Assembly (NCBI RefSeq): GCF_016827605.1
Contig: NZ_JAEPJQ010000001.1
Span: 992,001-1,056,000 of the forward strand
Length of the DNA: 64,000 nt
Source of the DNA: Hyunsoonleella ulvae
Lineage (GTDB): Bacteria; Bacteroidota; Bacteroidia; Flavobacteriales; Flavobacteriaceae
Reading direction: 5' to 3'
Below, piece after piece: positions 26,087 through 32,632 of the stretch. Both the position numbers and the translations under genes were made by a program. The notes under the pieces were generated by a model. The model was not told where the DNA came from. It did not search any database and saw only the letters and a program-made list of their open reading frames with translations. How positions within the stretch are numbered: position 1 is the first letter of the stretch; every line of letters starts with the position of its first letter.

Positions 26087-27430
26087 TTAAACAACTCCCT
26101 GAGCCAACATTGCATCTGCAACCTTTACAAAGCCTGCTATATTTGCCCCTTTTACATAATCGATATAACCACTATCATCTTTACCGTAGTCTGTACAAGA
26201 TTGATGTATATCAGCCATAATTTCCTTAAGCTTTTTATCAACTTCTTCTCTGGTCCACTTGTATCTGAGTGAGTTTTGCGTCATCTCTAGGCCCGATGTA
26301 GCAACACCTCCTGCATTGGATGCTTTTCCTGGAGCAAATAAAATTTTAGCCTTATGGAATTCGGCAATTGCGTCTTTCGTCGAAGGCATATTTGCACCTT
26401 CGCTCACACACATACACCCATTAGACAATAGAGCTTTCGCATCTTTACCATCCAATTCGTTTTGTGTAGCACAAGGTAAAGCTATATCACATTTCTCATT
26501 CCAAGGAGTTTCTCCTTTAGAAAATTTTGCATCAGGATATGCTTCTACATATTCACTTATTCTGCCTCTTTTTTCATTTTTAAGATGCATCACAAATTTT
26601 AGTTTTTCGGCATCTATTCCCTCTGCATCATAAATATACCCTGAAGAATCTGATAGCGTAACCACTTTAGCTCCTAGCTGTATAGATTTCTCTGCCGCAT
26701 ATTGCGCAACATTACCTGAACCAGATATCACAACAGTTTTTCCTTCAAAACTATCATTCTTGGTTTTTAGCATATTCTCAGCAAAATACACAGTCCCATA
26801 TCCTGTAGCTTCTGGTCTAATGAGAGATCCTCCCCAAGTCATTCCTTTACCTGTGAGTACTCCTGTAAATTCATTTCTTAGTTTTCTGTACATACCAAAC
26901 AAAAATCCTATCTCTCTTTGTCCCACACCGATATCACCTGCTGGAATATCAGTATTTGGACCTATATGCCTAAACAGTTCACTCATAAAGGCATGACAAA
27001 ATCTCATAATTTCATTATCGCTTTTTCCTTTTGGGTCGAAATCGCTACCTCCTTTACCTCCTCCCATTGGTAGTGTAGTTAAACTATTTTTAAAAACTTG
27101 TTCAAAAGCTAAAAACTTCAAAATACTTGCGTTAACTGTGGGATGAAAACGTAAGCCTCCTTTATATGGGCCAATAGCAGAATTCATTTGAATACGGTAA
27201 CCCCTGTTAACTTGAATTTCTCCTTTGTCATCAACCCAACATACCCTAAACGAAACTAATCGTTCTGGCTCTACCATACGAAGTAGGACATTTTTACCAT
27301 AATAAATGTCATTTTGAACAATGTAAGGAATAACGGTTTCTGCCACTTCTTCAACCGCTTGTAAAAATTCTGGCTCATGAGCATTACGCTCCTTTACCAA
27401 ATCCAAAAAATCTGCAATAATTTCTTTCAT
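26087..27430 (-). CDS. gdhA: NADP-type glutamate dehydrogenase
   Basis: Reversible amination of 2-oxoglutarate to glutamate, the main ammonia-assimilation route in many Bacteroidota. The 447-residue length fits the hexameric, NADP-preferring class. Visible motifs include GYRIQMNSAIGPYKGGLRFH with the substrate-binding Lys, the catalytic PMGGGKGGSDFDP, DIPAGDIGVGQREIG and the Rossmann GSGNVAQYAAE. Monocistronic, with a promoter box at 27477-27484 and a terminator after it. Confidence 0.95.
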   Translation of the reverse strand: MKEIIADFLDLVKERNAHEPEFLQAVEEVAETVIPYIVQNDIYYGKNVLLRMVEPERLVSFRVCWVDDKGEIQVNRGYRIQMNSAIGPYKGGLRFHPTVNASILKFLAFEQVFKNSLTTLPMGGGKGGSDFDPKGKSDNEIMRFCHAFMSELFRHIGPNTDIPAGDIGVGQREIGFLFGMYRKLRNEFTGVLTGKGMTWGGSLIRPEATGYGTVYFAENMLKTKNDSFEGKTVVISGSGNVAQYAAEKSIQLGAKVVTLSDSSGYIYDAEGIDAEKLKFVMHLKNEKRGRISEYVEAYPDAKFSKGETPWNEKCDIALPCATQNELDGKDAKALLSNGCMCVSEGANMPSTKDAIAEFHKAKILFAPGKASNAGGVATSGLEMTQNSLRYKWTREEVDKKLKEIMADIHQSCTDYGKDDSGYIDYVKGANIAGFVKVADAMLAQGVV

Positions 27431-27476
27431 GTATCAATAAATGTTTAATTTTTAATGAATATACAATTTAGAAGTG

Positions 27477-27484
27477 CAAAGATA
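27477..27484 (-). promoter_or_regulatory. -7 box of gdhA
   Basis: TATCTTTG on the minus strand, 46 bp before the gdhA ATG. Confidence 0.55.
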
Positions 27485-27586
27485 CGTTATCTTTAAAAAA
27501 TTTAAGTTTTTTTTTAATTTTTCGCAATATAATACAAAAGCTAAATGCGCTTCATCAGAATAATTTGGTAGTTCATCGGCTTTTTA

Positions 27587-27594
27587 TATATTTG
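27587..27594 (+). promoter_or_regulatory. -7 box of the beta-barrel gene at 27625
   Basis: TATATTTG, 30 bp before the first of two adjacent ATG codons. Confidence 0.55.
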
Positions 27595-27624
27595 TTGCGC
27601 TAACGCCTCGAAAATATAATCTTT

Positions 27625-28428
27625 ATGATGCTTGACTTAAAACGTTTAGCTCTTGCTCTCTGTGTGTTTGCCTTGTGGCAAACATCACACTCTCAATTAG
27701 GCTTTTCGCATGAAATAGGCGTTATTACAGGTCCTGTGCAATTTAGGTCAGATTTTGGTAGCCGTCAGGATGAACGTACCAATTTTGGCAATTCTGGTAT
27801 TGGAATTGGATTAGTACATTATATAAATTTCTCTTACAGAGCTGATTGTAATTGCTATTCAACAGACACATATTTCAACGATCATTTTAAATTAAGAAAT
27901 GAGATTTCATGGAATAAAACAAAACTAGAGCATTTGGGTAGATGGGTTCAACCAGACAGAACTAGTGATAATGCAGATAGACTTAGAGGCCACACTGGTT
28001 ATGCTAAAAACTTGGATATTGGTACCCAACTAGAATTTTTCCCCCTAAGTATTCGTTCGTTTCAAGCTTATGGTTACCGTTTAGCTCCATTCGTAAGTTT
28101 AGGTATCCACTACACTTCATTTAATCCTGAGGTTATAACAACCTATGATAATGGCACTAATGATGTTGGAAACATAGGAGACCCTAATAATTTCTATTCT
28201 AATTGGGCACCTGGATCAGTTGATCCTGCTCCTGGAAGCACATGGTCCACTGTTGCTAGTGTTGGATTTAGGTATAAGGTTGGTAAACTTTCAGACCTTA
28301 TGCTTGATTTAAGATGGCAATATTATTTTGATGATTGGGTGGACGGGTTAAATCACAATCTTGTTGATAACAAAAATAATGATTGGCTACTTTGGCTCAA
28401 CGTAGGCTATATCTACTACTTAAACTAG
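27625..28428 (+). CDS. Outer-membrane beta-barrel protein (THC0290_0291-like family)
   Basis: A 267-residue secreted protein; two adjacent Met codons, then a signal peptide ending QTSHSQ. The mature start LGFSHEIGVITGPVQFRSDFGSR is the conserved block of a Flavobacteriaceae family I recall as THC0290_0291. The rest alternates amphipathic strands with Gly/Asn turns and ends in NVGYIYYLN. Cys-rich DCNCYSTD lies near residue 75. Monocistronic. Role unknown. Confidence 0.62.
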   Translation: MMLDLKRLALALCVFALWQTSHSQLGFSHEIGVITGPVQFRSDFGSRQDERTNFGNSGIGIGLVHYINFSYRADCNCYSTDTYFNDHFKLRNEISWNKTKLEHLGRWVQPDRTSDNADRLRGHTGYAKNLDIGTQLEFFPLSIRSFQAYGYRLAPFVSLGIHYTSFNPEVITTYDNGTNDVGNIGDPNNFYSNWAPGSVDPAPGSTWSTVASVGFRYKVGKLSDLMLDLRWQYYFDDWVDGLNHNLVDNKNNDWLLWLNVGYIYYLN

Positions 28429-28499
28429 TTAATCTCCGCTTTATTTGGTATTCATTTGCCTGTAAATTACAAGATAGGAACCCTTATCTAAAGAAATTA

Positions 28500-28970
28500 C
28501 TACTTAGAATTTTTGATTGCTTTTAAAAGTGCCAATACATAACCGTAGTGCAACCCTTCGTGAATTACTATAAATTGTAAAGCTTCATCAATGTTATTTA
28601 AAGTATTGCCTGTTGTGGATACAGTATATGCATTGTAGTTCTTAAAAATAGTATCGTTGTAGTCTTTTTTAGTTTTTTCTATAGTGGGTAAGAGTAAACT
28701 TTTTATTTCGTCAATTTCAGTTTGAGATATGTTTCCCTTAGGTTTACTGTCTTTTCGATATGTATTTATCATTTCATCAGTTAGTGAAGTGTCCAAACCA
28801 GATAATTTATACGCTAATAGTTGCTCTGAAACCAAAACATGCCCTATATTCCAAATTATATTATTATTAAAACCTTGCGGGACTTTATTTAAATCCTCTA
28901 GCGTATTGTTTTCAATAATTTGTTTTAAAATACTTCTGGTATTGTTCAGAACTTGAAATGTAAAATCCAT
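28500..28970 (-). CDS. DinB-like (DfsB-type) four-helix protein
   Basis: A 156-residue protein read from the Met before DFTFQVLNNTR; an upstream Met would overlap the divergent gene start. The fold is a four-helix DinB-like bundle: the metal His residues are in IIWNIGHVLVSEQLL and IVIHEGLHYGYVLALL. DinB-like enzymes are often bacillithiol- or mycothiol-dependent transferases; substrate here unknown. Divergently transcribed from the ArsC-like gene, starts 57 bp apart. Confidence 0.82.
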   Translation of the reverse strand: MDFTFQVLNNTRSILKQIIENNTLEDLNKVPQGFNNNIIWNIGHVLVSEQLLAYKLSGLDTSLTDEMINTYRKDSKPKGNISQTEIDEIKSLLLPTIEKTKKDYNDTIFKNYNAYTVSTTGNTLNNIDEALQFIVIHEGLHYGYVLALLKAIKNSK

Positions 28971-29027
28971 AAAATTAAAATTTTCGATAAATATAGTTTT
29001 AATTTGTTTTTCGAAATACATAAAACC

Positions 29028-29378
29028 ATGAAAAAAGTATATTATTTAAAGACTTGTGATACTTGTAAAAGAATTTTAAAAACACTCAATTTATCTTCTG
29101 AATTTACACTACAGGATATAAAAACTGAACCCATTACTGTTACTCAGATAGATGAGATGAAAGCACTGGCTGGTAGTTACGAAGCCTTGTTTAGTAAACG
29201 TGCCCAACTCTACAAAAAAATGGATTTGAAAAATCAAGATTTAACAGAGAAAGATTTTAAGCATTACATTCTTGAGCATTATACCTTTTTAAAAAGACCA
29301 GTAATATTTATAGATGACAGTATTTTTATTGGTAATTCCAAGAAAACTGTAGAAGCTGTAAAAAACGCAGTGAAATAA
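29028..29378 (+). CDS. ArsC/Spx-family thioredoxin-like protein
   Basis: A 116-residue protein read from ATG at 29028; an earlier in-frame Met would extend into the divergent promoter. CXXC is at C10/C13 (LKTCDTCKRI), followed by the family's TLQDIKTEPIT, and a C-terminal FLKRPVIFIDDSIFIGNSKK block. It matches the ArsC/YffB group of glutathione- or thioredoxin-dependent reductases. The arsenate reductase name is conventional; no ars genes are near. It ends 3 bp before the tRNA-Arg 3' end. Confidence 0.82.
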   Translation: MKKVYYLKTCDTCKRILKTLNLSSEFTLQDIKTEPITVTQIDEMKALAGSYEALFSKRAQLYKKMDLKNQDLTEKDFKHYILEHYTFLKRPVIFIDDSIFIGNSKKTVEAVKNAVK

Positions 29379-29381
29379 ATG

Positions 29382-29453
29382 TGACTCCACCAGGATTCGA
29401 ACCTGGATCTAAAGTTTAGGAAACTTTTGTTCTATCCCTTGAACTATGGAGCC
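29382..29453 (-). tRNA. tRNA-Arg (CCT)
   Basis: Minus-strand cloverleaf of 72 nt. Acceptor GGCTCCA pairs with TGGAGTC, D arm GTTC/GAAC, anticodon stem AAAGT/ACTTT with loop TTCCTAA (anticodon CCT), and T arm CCAGG-TTCGAAT-CCTGG. CCA is not encoded. Confidence 0.93.
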
Positions 29454-29465
29454 AAAATTAAAAAA

Positions 29466-29488
29466 GCCTTAACTAAAAATGTTAAGGC
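29466..29488 (-). terminator. Terminator after the tRNA remnant
   Basis: GCCTTAAC and GTTAAGGC arms with a 7-bp loop, followed on the minus strand by a T run. It is a near copy of the terminator at 29850-29869 behind the intact tRNA-Asn, supporting duplication of the tRNA unit. Confidence 0.75.
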
Positions 29489-29491
29489 TTT

Positions 29492-29579
29492 TCGCTCCTC
29501 AGGTATTTCCCGTATCTACAATAGACCCTCTGATTAATCCCGCAGGTGCGGGACTCTAACCAACTGAGCTAAATAACCT
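29492..29579 (-). pseudogene. Degraded tRNA-Asn-like copy
   Basis: On the minus strand the D arm and the anticodon 3' half (TAGCTCAGTTGGTTAGAG and TTAATCAGAGGGTC) and the 3' acceptor CCTGAGGAGCG are identical to the intact tRNA-Asn. But the anticodon 5' half is replaced by a 16-bp palindrome (TCCCGCA-N2-TGCGGGA) and the T arm by an unrelated 20-bp stretch. It cannot fold as a tRNA. The GIY-YIG reading frame runs into it and ends inside. Confidence 0.78.
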
Positions 29580-29839
29580 TCTAATATGAAATTTTTATCA
29601 GTTAACTTCTCTAAAAGCTTCCTGCTTTTTTGCTTCTTTATAAATTTCTCAAACTTTTCCGCTTCTCCTCTAGTAAATCCAGCTTCAAAAACTGCCCTTA
29701 ACGTCCAAGGCCTATATTTTGATGTGTAAGTAGTAAACTTTATTGAATTGTGCGTCTCCAAACGTTTCCATGGGTTATTGGACGAACCTATATAAAACCT
29801 GTCATAAGTTTCGGAGTATAAAACGTAGATATAATACAT
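29534..29839 (-). CDS. GIY-YIG nuclease domain protein
   Basis: A 101-residue single-domain GIY-YIG endonuclease. The motif is MYYIYVLYS...FYIGSSNNPWKR, with the conserved Arg and a GFTRGEAEKFEKFIK helix. The last 14 residues (GYLAQLVRVPHLRD) are encoded by the tRNA-like remnant, so the frame reads into it; the functional domain probably ends near residue 86. It is wedged between tRNA-Asn with its terminator and the decayed copy. In Bacteroidota this family is frequently seen in this position; homing or mobility is a reasonable inference. Confidence 0.85.
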   Translation of the reverse strand: MYYIYVLYSETYDRFYIGSSNNPWKRLETHNSIKFTTYTSKYRPWTLRAVFEAGFTRGEAEKFEKFIKKQKSRKLLEKLTDKNFILEGYLAQLVRVPHLRD

Positions 29840-29849
29840 AATAAAAAAA

Positions 29850-29869
29850 CCTTAACGTTTTAGTTAAGG
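29850..29869 (-). terminator. Terminator of tRNA-Asn
   Basis: CCTTAAC and GTTAAGG arms with a 6-bp loop, followed on the minus strand by seven Ts, 7 bp after the tRNA 3' end. Confidence 0.8.
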
Positions 29870-29876
29870 TTTTTCG

Positions 29877-29950
29877 CTCCTCAGGCTGGGCTCGAACCAG
29901 CGACCCTCTGATTAACAGTCAGATGCTCTAACCAACTGAGCTACTGAGGA
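29877..29950 (-). tRNA. tRNA-Asn (GTT)
   Basis: Minus-strand cloverleaf of 74 nt. Acceptor TCCTCAG pairs with CTGAGGA, anticodon stem TCTGA/TCAGA with loop CTGTTAA (anticodon GTT), and T arm GCTGG-TTCGAGC-CCAGC. CCA is not encoded. A broken copy follows 300 bp downstream on this strand. Confidence 0.95.
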
Positions 29951-30023
29951 AGGTTATGTTTCGCTTTTGCGAGCGCAAATATATATTAATTTTTATTTAC
30001 AACAAACTTAATGATTAAAAAAA

Positions 30024-31370
30024 TCACTCAAAAATAGCTTTGTAAATATCGTTACCATTGGCAAATAAAACCAAGGCTATTAAAATAAAGAATCCTACCA
30101 TTTGTGCATACTCCATAAACTTGTCTCCTGGTTTTCTACCTGATATCATTTCATAGAGTAAAAACATCACATGACCACCATCTAAAGCAGGAATTGGTAA
30201 CAAATTAAGAACCCCTAACATAATGGATAAAAAGGCTGTAATACTCCAAAACACTTGCCAACTCCAAAAACTTGGAAAAATATCATAAATAGCTTTGAAA
30301 CCTCCAACACCTTTGTATGCGCCAGTACTTGGTGTAAAAATAGCACCTAACTGGTCCCAATAAGACGATAGTTTATCTTTAGCTTTTTTCAAACCAACAG
30401 GAAAAGATTCAAAGAATCCATATTTTTTTACCTGATAATTATAATAACCTAGAGCTTCTAATGTTTCAGAAGTAGATTGAGGAGCGTATACTAAACCTAA
30501 TTTTGCTTCATCACTAATTTTTAAAGGCGTTGTAAACTCAGAATTATCTCTTCTTATCGTAGCACTAACCTCTTGCCCTTTAAATTTTTCAAGTCCAGAT
30601 CTTACTTGATCAGCATACTTTGTTCTAAAATCATTTAATCCTATTATAATATCGCCTTTTTTAAGTCCACTTGAAACATTTGCTGATGTATCTGGCACCT
30701 CAACCACAACAAAAGGTTGTCTTAAGTTAATAAATCCTCGTTCCTTAGCATCCATAAGTTGGGATAGAAAATCTTGAGGCATTTGGATAGTGGATTGTGC
30801 TCCGTTTCTCTCTATTAAAATTTCTTTTCCAAAAAGTACTTTTTCTGTTATTTCAGAAAATGTATTGATATTTTCTCCATCTACAGCAATAATCTTATCT
30901 CCTGTTTGTAAGCCTGCCTTATTAGCAACGGTACTTTCGATTTCTAAACCATCTTTAATATTTTCGTTAGGTAAAAATATATCGCCATAAACATAGCTCA
31001 TCCCTATATAGATAAGAATAGCTAAAATAAAATTAACCGTTACACCGCCCAACATTATTATTAAACGTTGCCATGCAGGTTTAGAACGAAATTCCCATGG
31101 TTTAGGTTCTTCCTTCATAGCCTCAGTATCCATACTCTCATCTATCATTCCTGATATTTTTACATAACCACCCAATGGCAACCAACCTATACCGTAAACG
31201 GTCTCACCAATTTTCTTTTTGAACAGCGAGAACTTTACATCAAAAAACAAGTAAAACTTTTCTACTCTTGTTTTAAACGCTTTGGCAGGTATAAAGTGCC
31301 CAAGTTCATGTAACACAATAAGTAAGGATAAACTCAATAAAAATTGAGATATTTTTATAATAAAATCCAT
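30024..31370 (-). CDS. rseP: RIP metalloprotease RseP (site-2 protease)
   Basis: Intramembrane zinc protease that cleaves membrane anti-sigma factors and signal-peptide remnants. The 448-residue protein has the HELGH zinc motif at residues 21-25, two PDZ domains in the periplasmic middle (NKAGLQTGDKIIAVDGENI and SGLKKGDIIIGLND), the third ligand in PALDGGH (about residue 395) and terminal membrane helices. A TACTTTTG box lies upstream. No adjacent anti-sigma gene is seen. Confidence 0.94.
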   Translation of the reverse strand: MDFIIKISQFLLSLSLLIVLHELGHFIPAKAFKTRVEKFYLFFDVKFSLFKKKIGETVYGIGWLPLGGYVKISGMIDESMDTEAMKEEPKPWEFRSKPAWQRLIIMLGGVTVNFILAILIYIGMSYVYGDIFLPNENIKDGLEIESTVANKAGLQTGDKIIAVDGENINTFSEITEKVLFGKEILIERNGAQSTIQMPQDFLSQLMDAKERGFINLRQPFVVVEVPDTSANVSSGLKKGDIIIGLNDFRTKYADQVRSGLEKFKGQEVSATIRRDNSEFTTPLKISDEAKLGLVYAPQSTSETLEALGYYNYQVKKYGFFESFPVGLKKAKDKLSSYWDQLGAIFTPSTGAYKGVGGFKAIYDIFPSFWSWQVFWSITAFLSIMLGVLNLLPIPALDGGHVMFLLYEMISGRKPGDKFMEYAQMVGFFILIALVLFANGNDIYKAIFE

Positions 31371-31399
31371 AGAATCTTTTCAGATTTAAAATAACCGCA

Positions 31400-31407
31400 C
31401 AAAAGTA
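31400..31407 (-). promoter_or_regulatory. -7 box of rseP
   Basis: TACTTTTG on the minus strand, 29 bp before the rseP ATG. Confidence 0.5.
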
Positions 31408-31504
31408 AGGTTTTCAACCTAGTTTAAAAAGCGATTGAACGATTGCTATGTGTTTTAACAGTAATTTAAGTGAAGCGCTGGTTTCATGCGATTTAAAATC
31501 ATTG

Positions 31505-31512
31505 TATTTTTG
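31505..31512 (+). promoter_or_regulatory. -7 box of the SCO gene
   Basis: TATTTTTG, 28 bp before the ATG at 31541. It lies inside the longer open frame, so it argues for the downstream start. Confidence 0.5.
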
Positions 31513-31540
31513 CACTAACTTTAATCCAAAATGCTTAAAA

Positions 31541-32212
31541 ATGCTATCTTTTTTTAAAGGTTACAAAGTATTTGCCATTGTTTTTGGCATTATCTCCATC
31601 ATCATTATCTCATTAATCTACAATACATTAAACACATACCAACCACTAGATATTTATGCACCATCTAGAGTAGACCCTGTGTTAGTAGATAGCACCATAC
31701 AACACCAAAAAAAATACCACAGGATTGCCGATTTTAGTTTGACCAACCAGAACGGGGAAACTGTTACTCAAGACAACTACAAAGGCAAGATCTATGTTGC
31801 AGACTTCTTTTTTACCACCTGCCCAACTATTTGTCCTATTATGACAGATCACATGGTTAAAATTCAGGAAAAAATTATAAATGATGATGAAGTTATGCTC
31901 TTATCACATTCGGTTACTCCAGAAATAGATACGGTAGCACAATTGAAAAGATATGCTATAAAAAAAGGTGTAAATGATAAGAAATGGAATTTAGTGACTG
32001 GCGATAAAAAACAAATTTACGAGCTGGCCAGAAAAAGCTATTTAGCTGTAAAAACCAGTGGTGATGGGGGACCTTTTGATATGGTGCATACCGAAAACTT
32101 TATGCTTATTGATAAAAAGAGACAAATACGCGGGTTTTACGATGGGACTAGTATAGAAGATATAGAGCAATTACTTGACGATATTGCACATTTAAAAAAA
32201 GAATATAATTAA
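31541..32212 (+). CDS. SCO1/SenC family protein
   Basis: Membrane-anchored copper chaperone or thiol protein for cytochrome oxidase assembly, facing the periplasm. With the start chosen after the promoter box it has 223 residues; an upstream in-frame Met adds 31 residues without a signal. One N-terminal membrane anchor (VFAIVFGIISIIIISLIYN) is followed by the thioredoxin-like domain with C94/C98 (TTCPTICPIM) and the distal His H183 (MVHTENFMLID), all the copper ligands. Confidence 0.9.
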   Translation: MLSFFKGYKVFAIVFGIISIIIISLIYNTLNTYQPLDIYAPSRVDPVLVDSTIQHQKKYHRIADFSLTNQNGETVTQDNYKGKIYVADFFFTTCPTICPIMTDHMVKIQEKIINDDEVMLLSHSVTPEIDTVAQLKRYAIKKGVNDKKWNLVTGDKKQIYELARKSYLAVKTSGDGGPFDMVHTENFMLIDKKRQIRGFYDGTSIEDIEQLLDDIAHLKKEYN

Positions 32213-32225
32213 ATATGTTCTATGT

Positions 32226-32326
32226 TATCTTTGCGTTAGGGATTGTCCCGCATGTGCGGGATGAAATCCCCGACATAGGAGGGATTGAGTAGTGAAAGCC
32301 CGACCCTTGTGGCAACGCCCAAATAA
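32226..32326 (+). repeat. Interspersed element with its own promoter box, candidate small RNA
   Basis: TATCTTTG (32226-32233) is followed by about 90 bp that can fold: a hairpin with arms TCCCGCA/TGCGGGA, then a GGGATTGAGTAGTGAAAGCCC block, then GCCCGACCC-loop-AACGCCC. A related sequence lies at 62302-62450 on the other strand and a decayed one at 15856-15926. The shared order (promoter-like start, GATTG, GCATG, GAGTAGTG, AAAG.CGACCC, ACGCCCAAA) suggests a repeated transcription unit or structured RNA. No coding frame. Confidence 0.55.
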
Positions 32327-32361
32327 TTACACTTTAACTTTTAAACAAAAGAAGTTTGCTG

Positions 32362-32369
32362 TATTTTTG
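32362..32369 (+). promoter_or_regulatory. -7 box of feoAB
   Basis: TATTTTTG, 26 bp before the TTG start of feoA. Confidence 0.5.
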
Positions 32370-32395
32370 CTTCTTTAAAATCAATCTAAATAAGT

Positions 32396-32632
32396 TTGGG
32401 GTTAACATTAGCAGATTTAAAACGAGGGGAACATGCCGTGATTACTGATGTATCTTCTACAGAAATACCACTAAAACTTCTGGAAATGGGATGTTTACCG
32501 GGAAACCCTGTAACGCTTTTGCAAGTGGCCCCATTACAAGACCCTATGTATTTAAACGTGAATGGTACACACCTTGCCATAAGAAAGGAAACTGCTACTC
32601 ACATTTTAATTGAAAAAGTAACGCATGGGTAA
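32396..32632 (+). CDS. feoA: Ferrous iron transport protein A
   Basis: A 78-residue SH3-like protein, start TTG. The family pattern LADLKRGEHAVITDV...IPLKLLEMGCLPGNPVTLLQVAPL is complete. FeoA supports FeoB in Fe(II) uptake. Overlaps feoB by 8 bp. Confidence 0.9.
   Translation: MGLTLADLKRGEHAVITDVSSTEIPLKLLEMGCLPGNPVTLLQVAPLQDPMYLNVNGTHLAIRKETATHILIEKVTHG

Noticed and set aside
26259-26633. 124-codon plus-strand frame opposite gdhA
   Set aside because: Shadow of a conserved enzyme; no recognisable protein features.
28953-29028. N-terminal extension of the ArsC-like protein
   Set aside because: The extra 25 codons run through the divergent promoter region and do not resemble the family.
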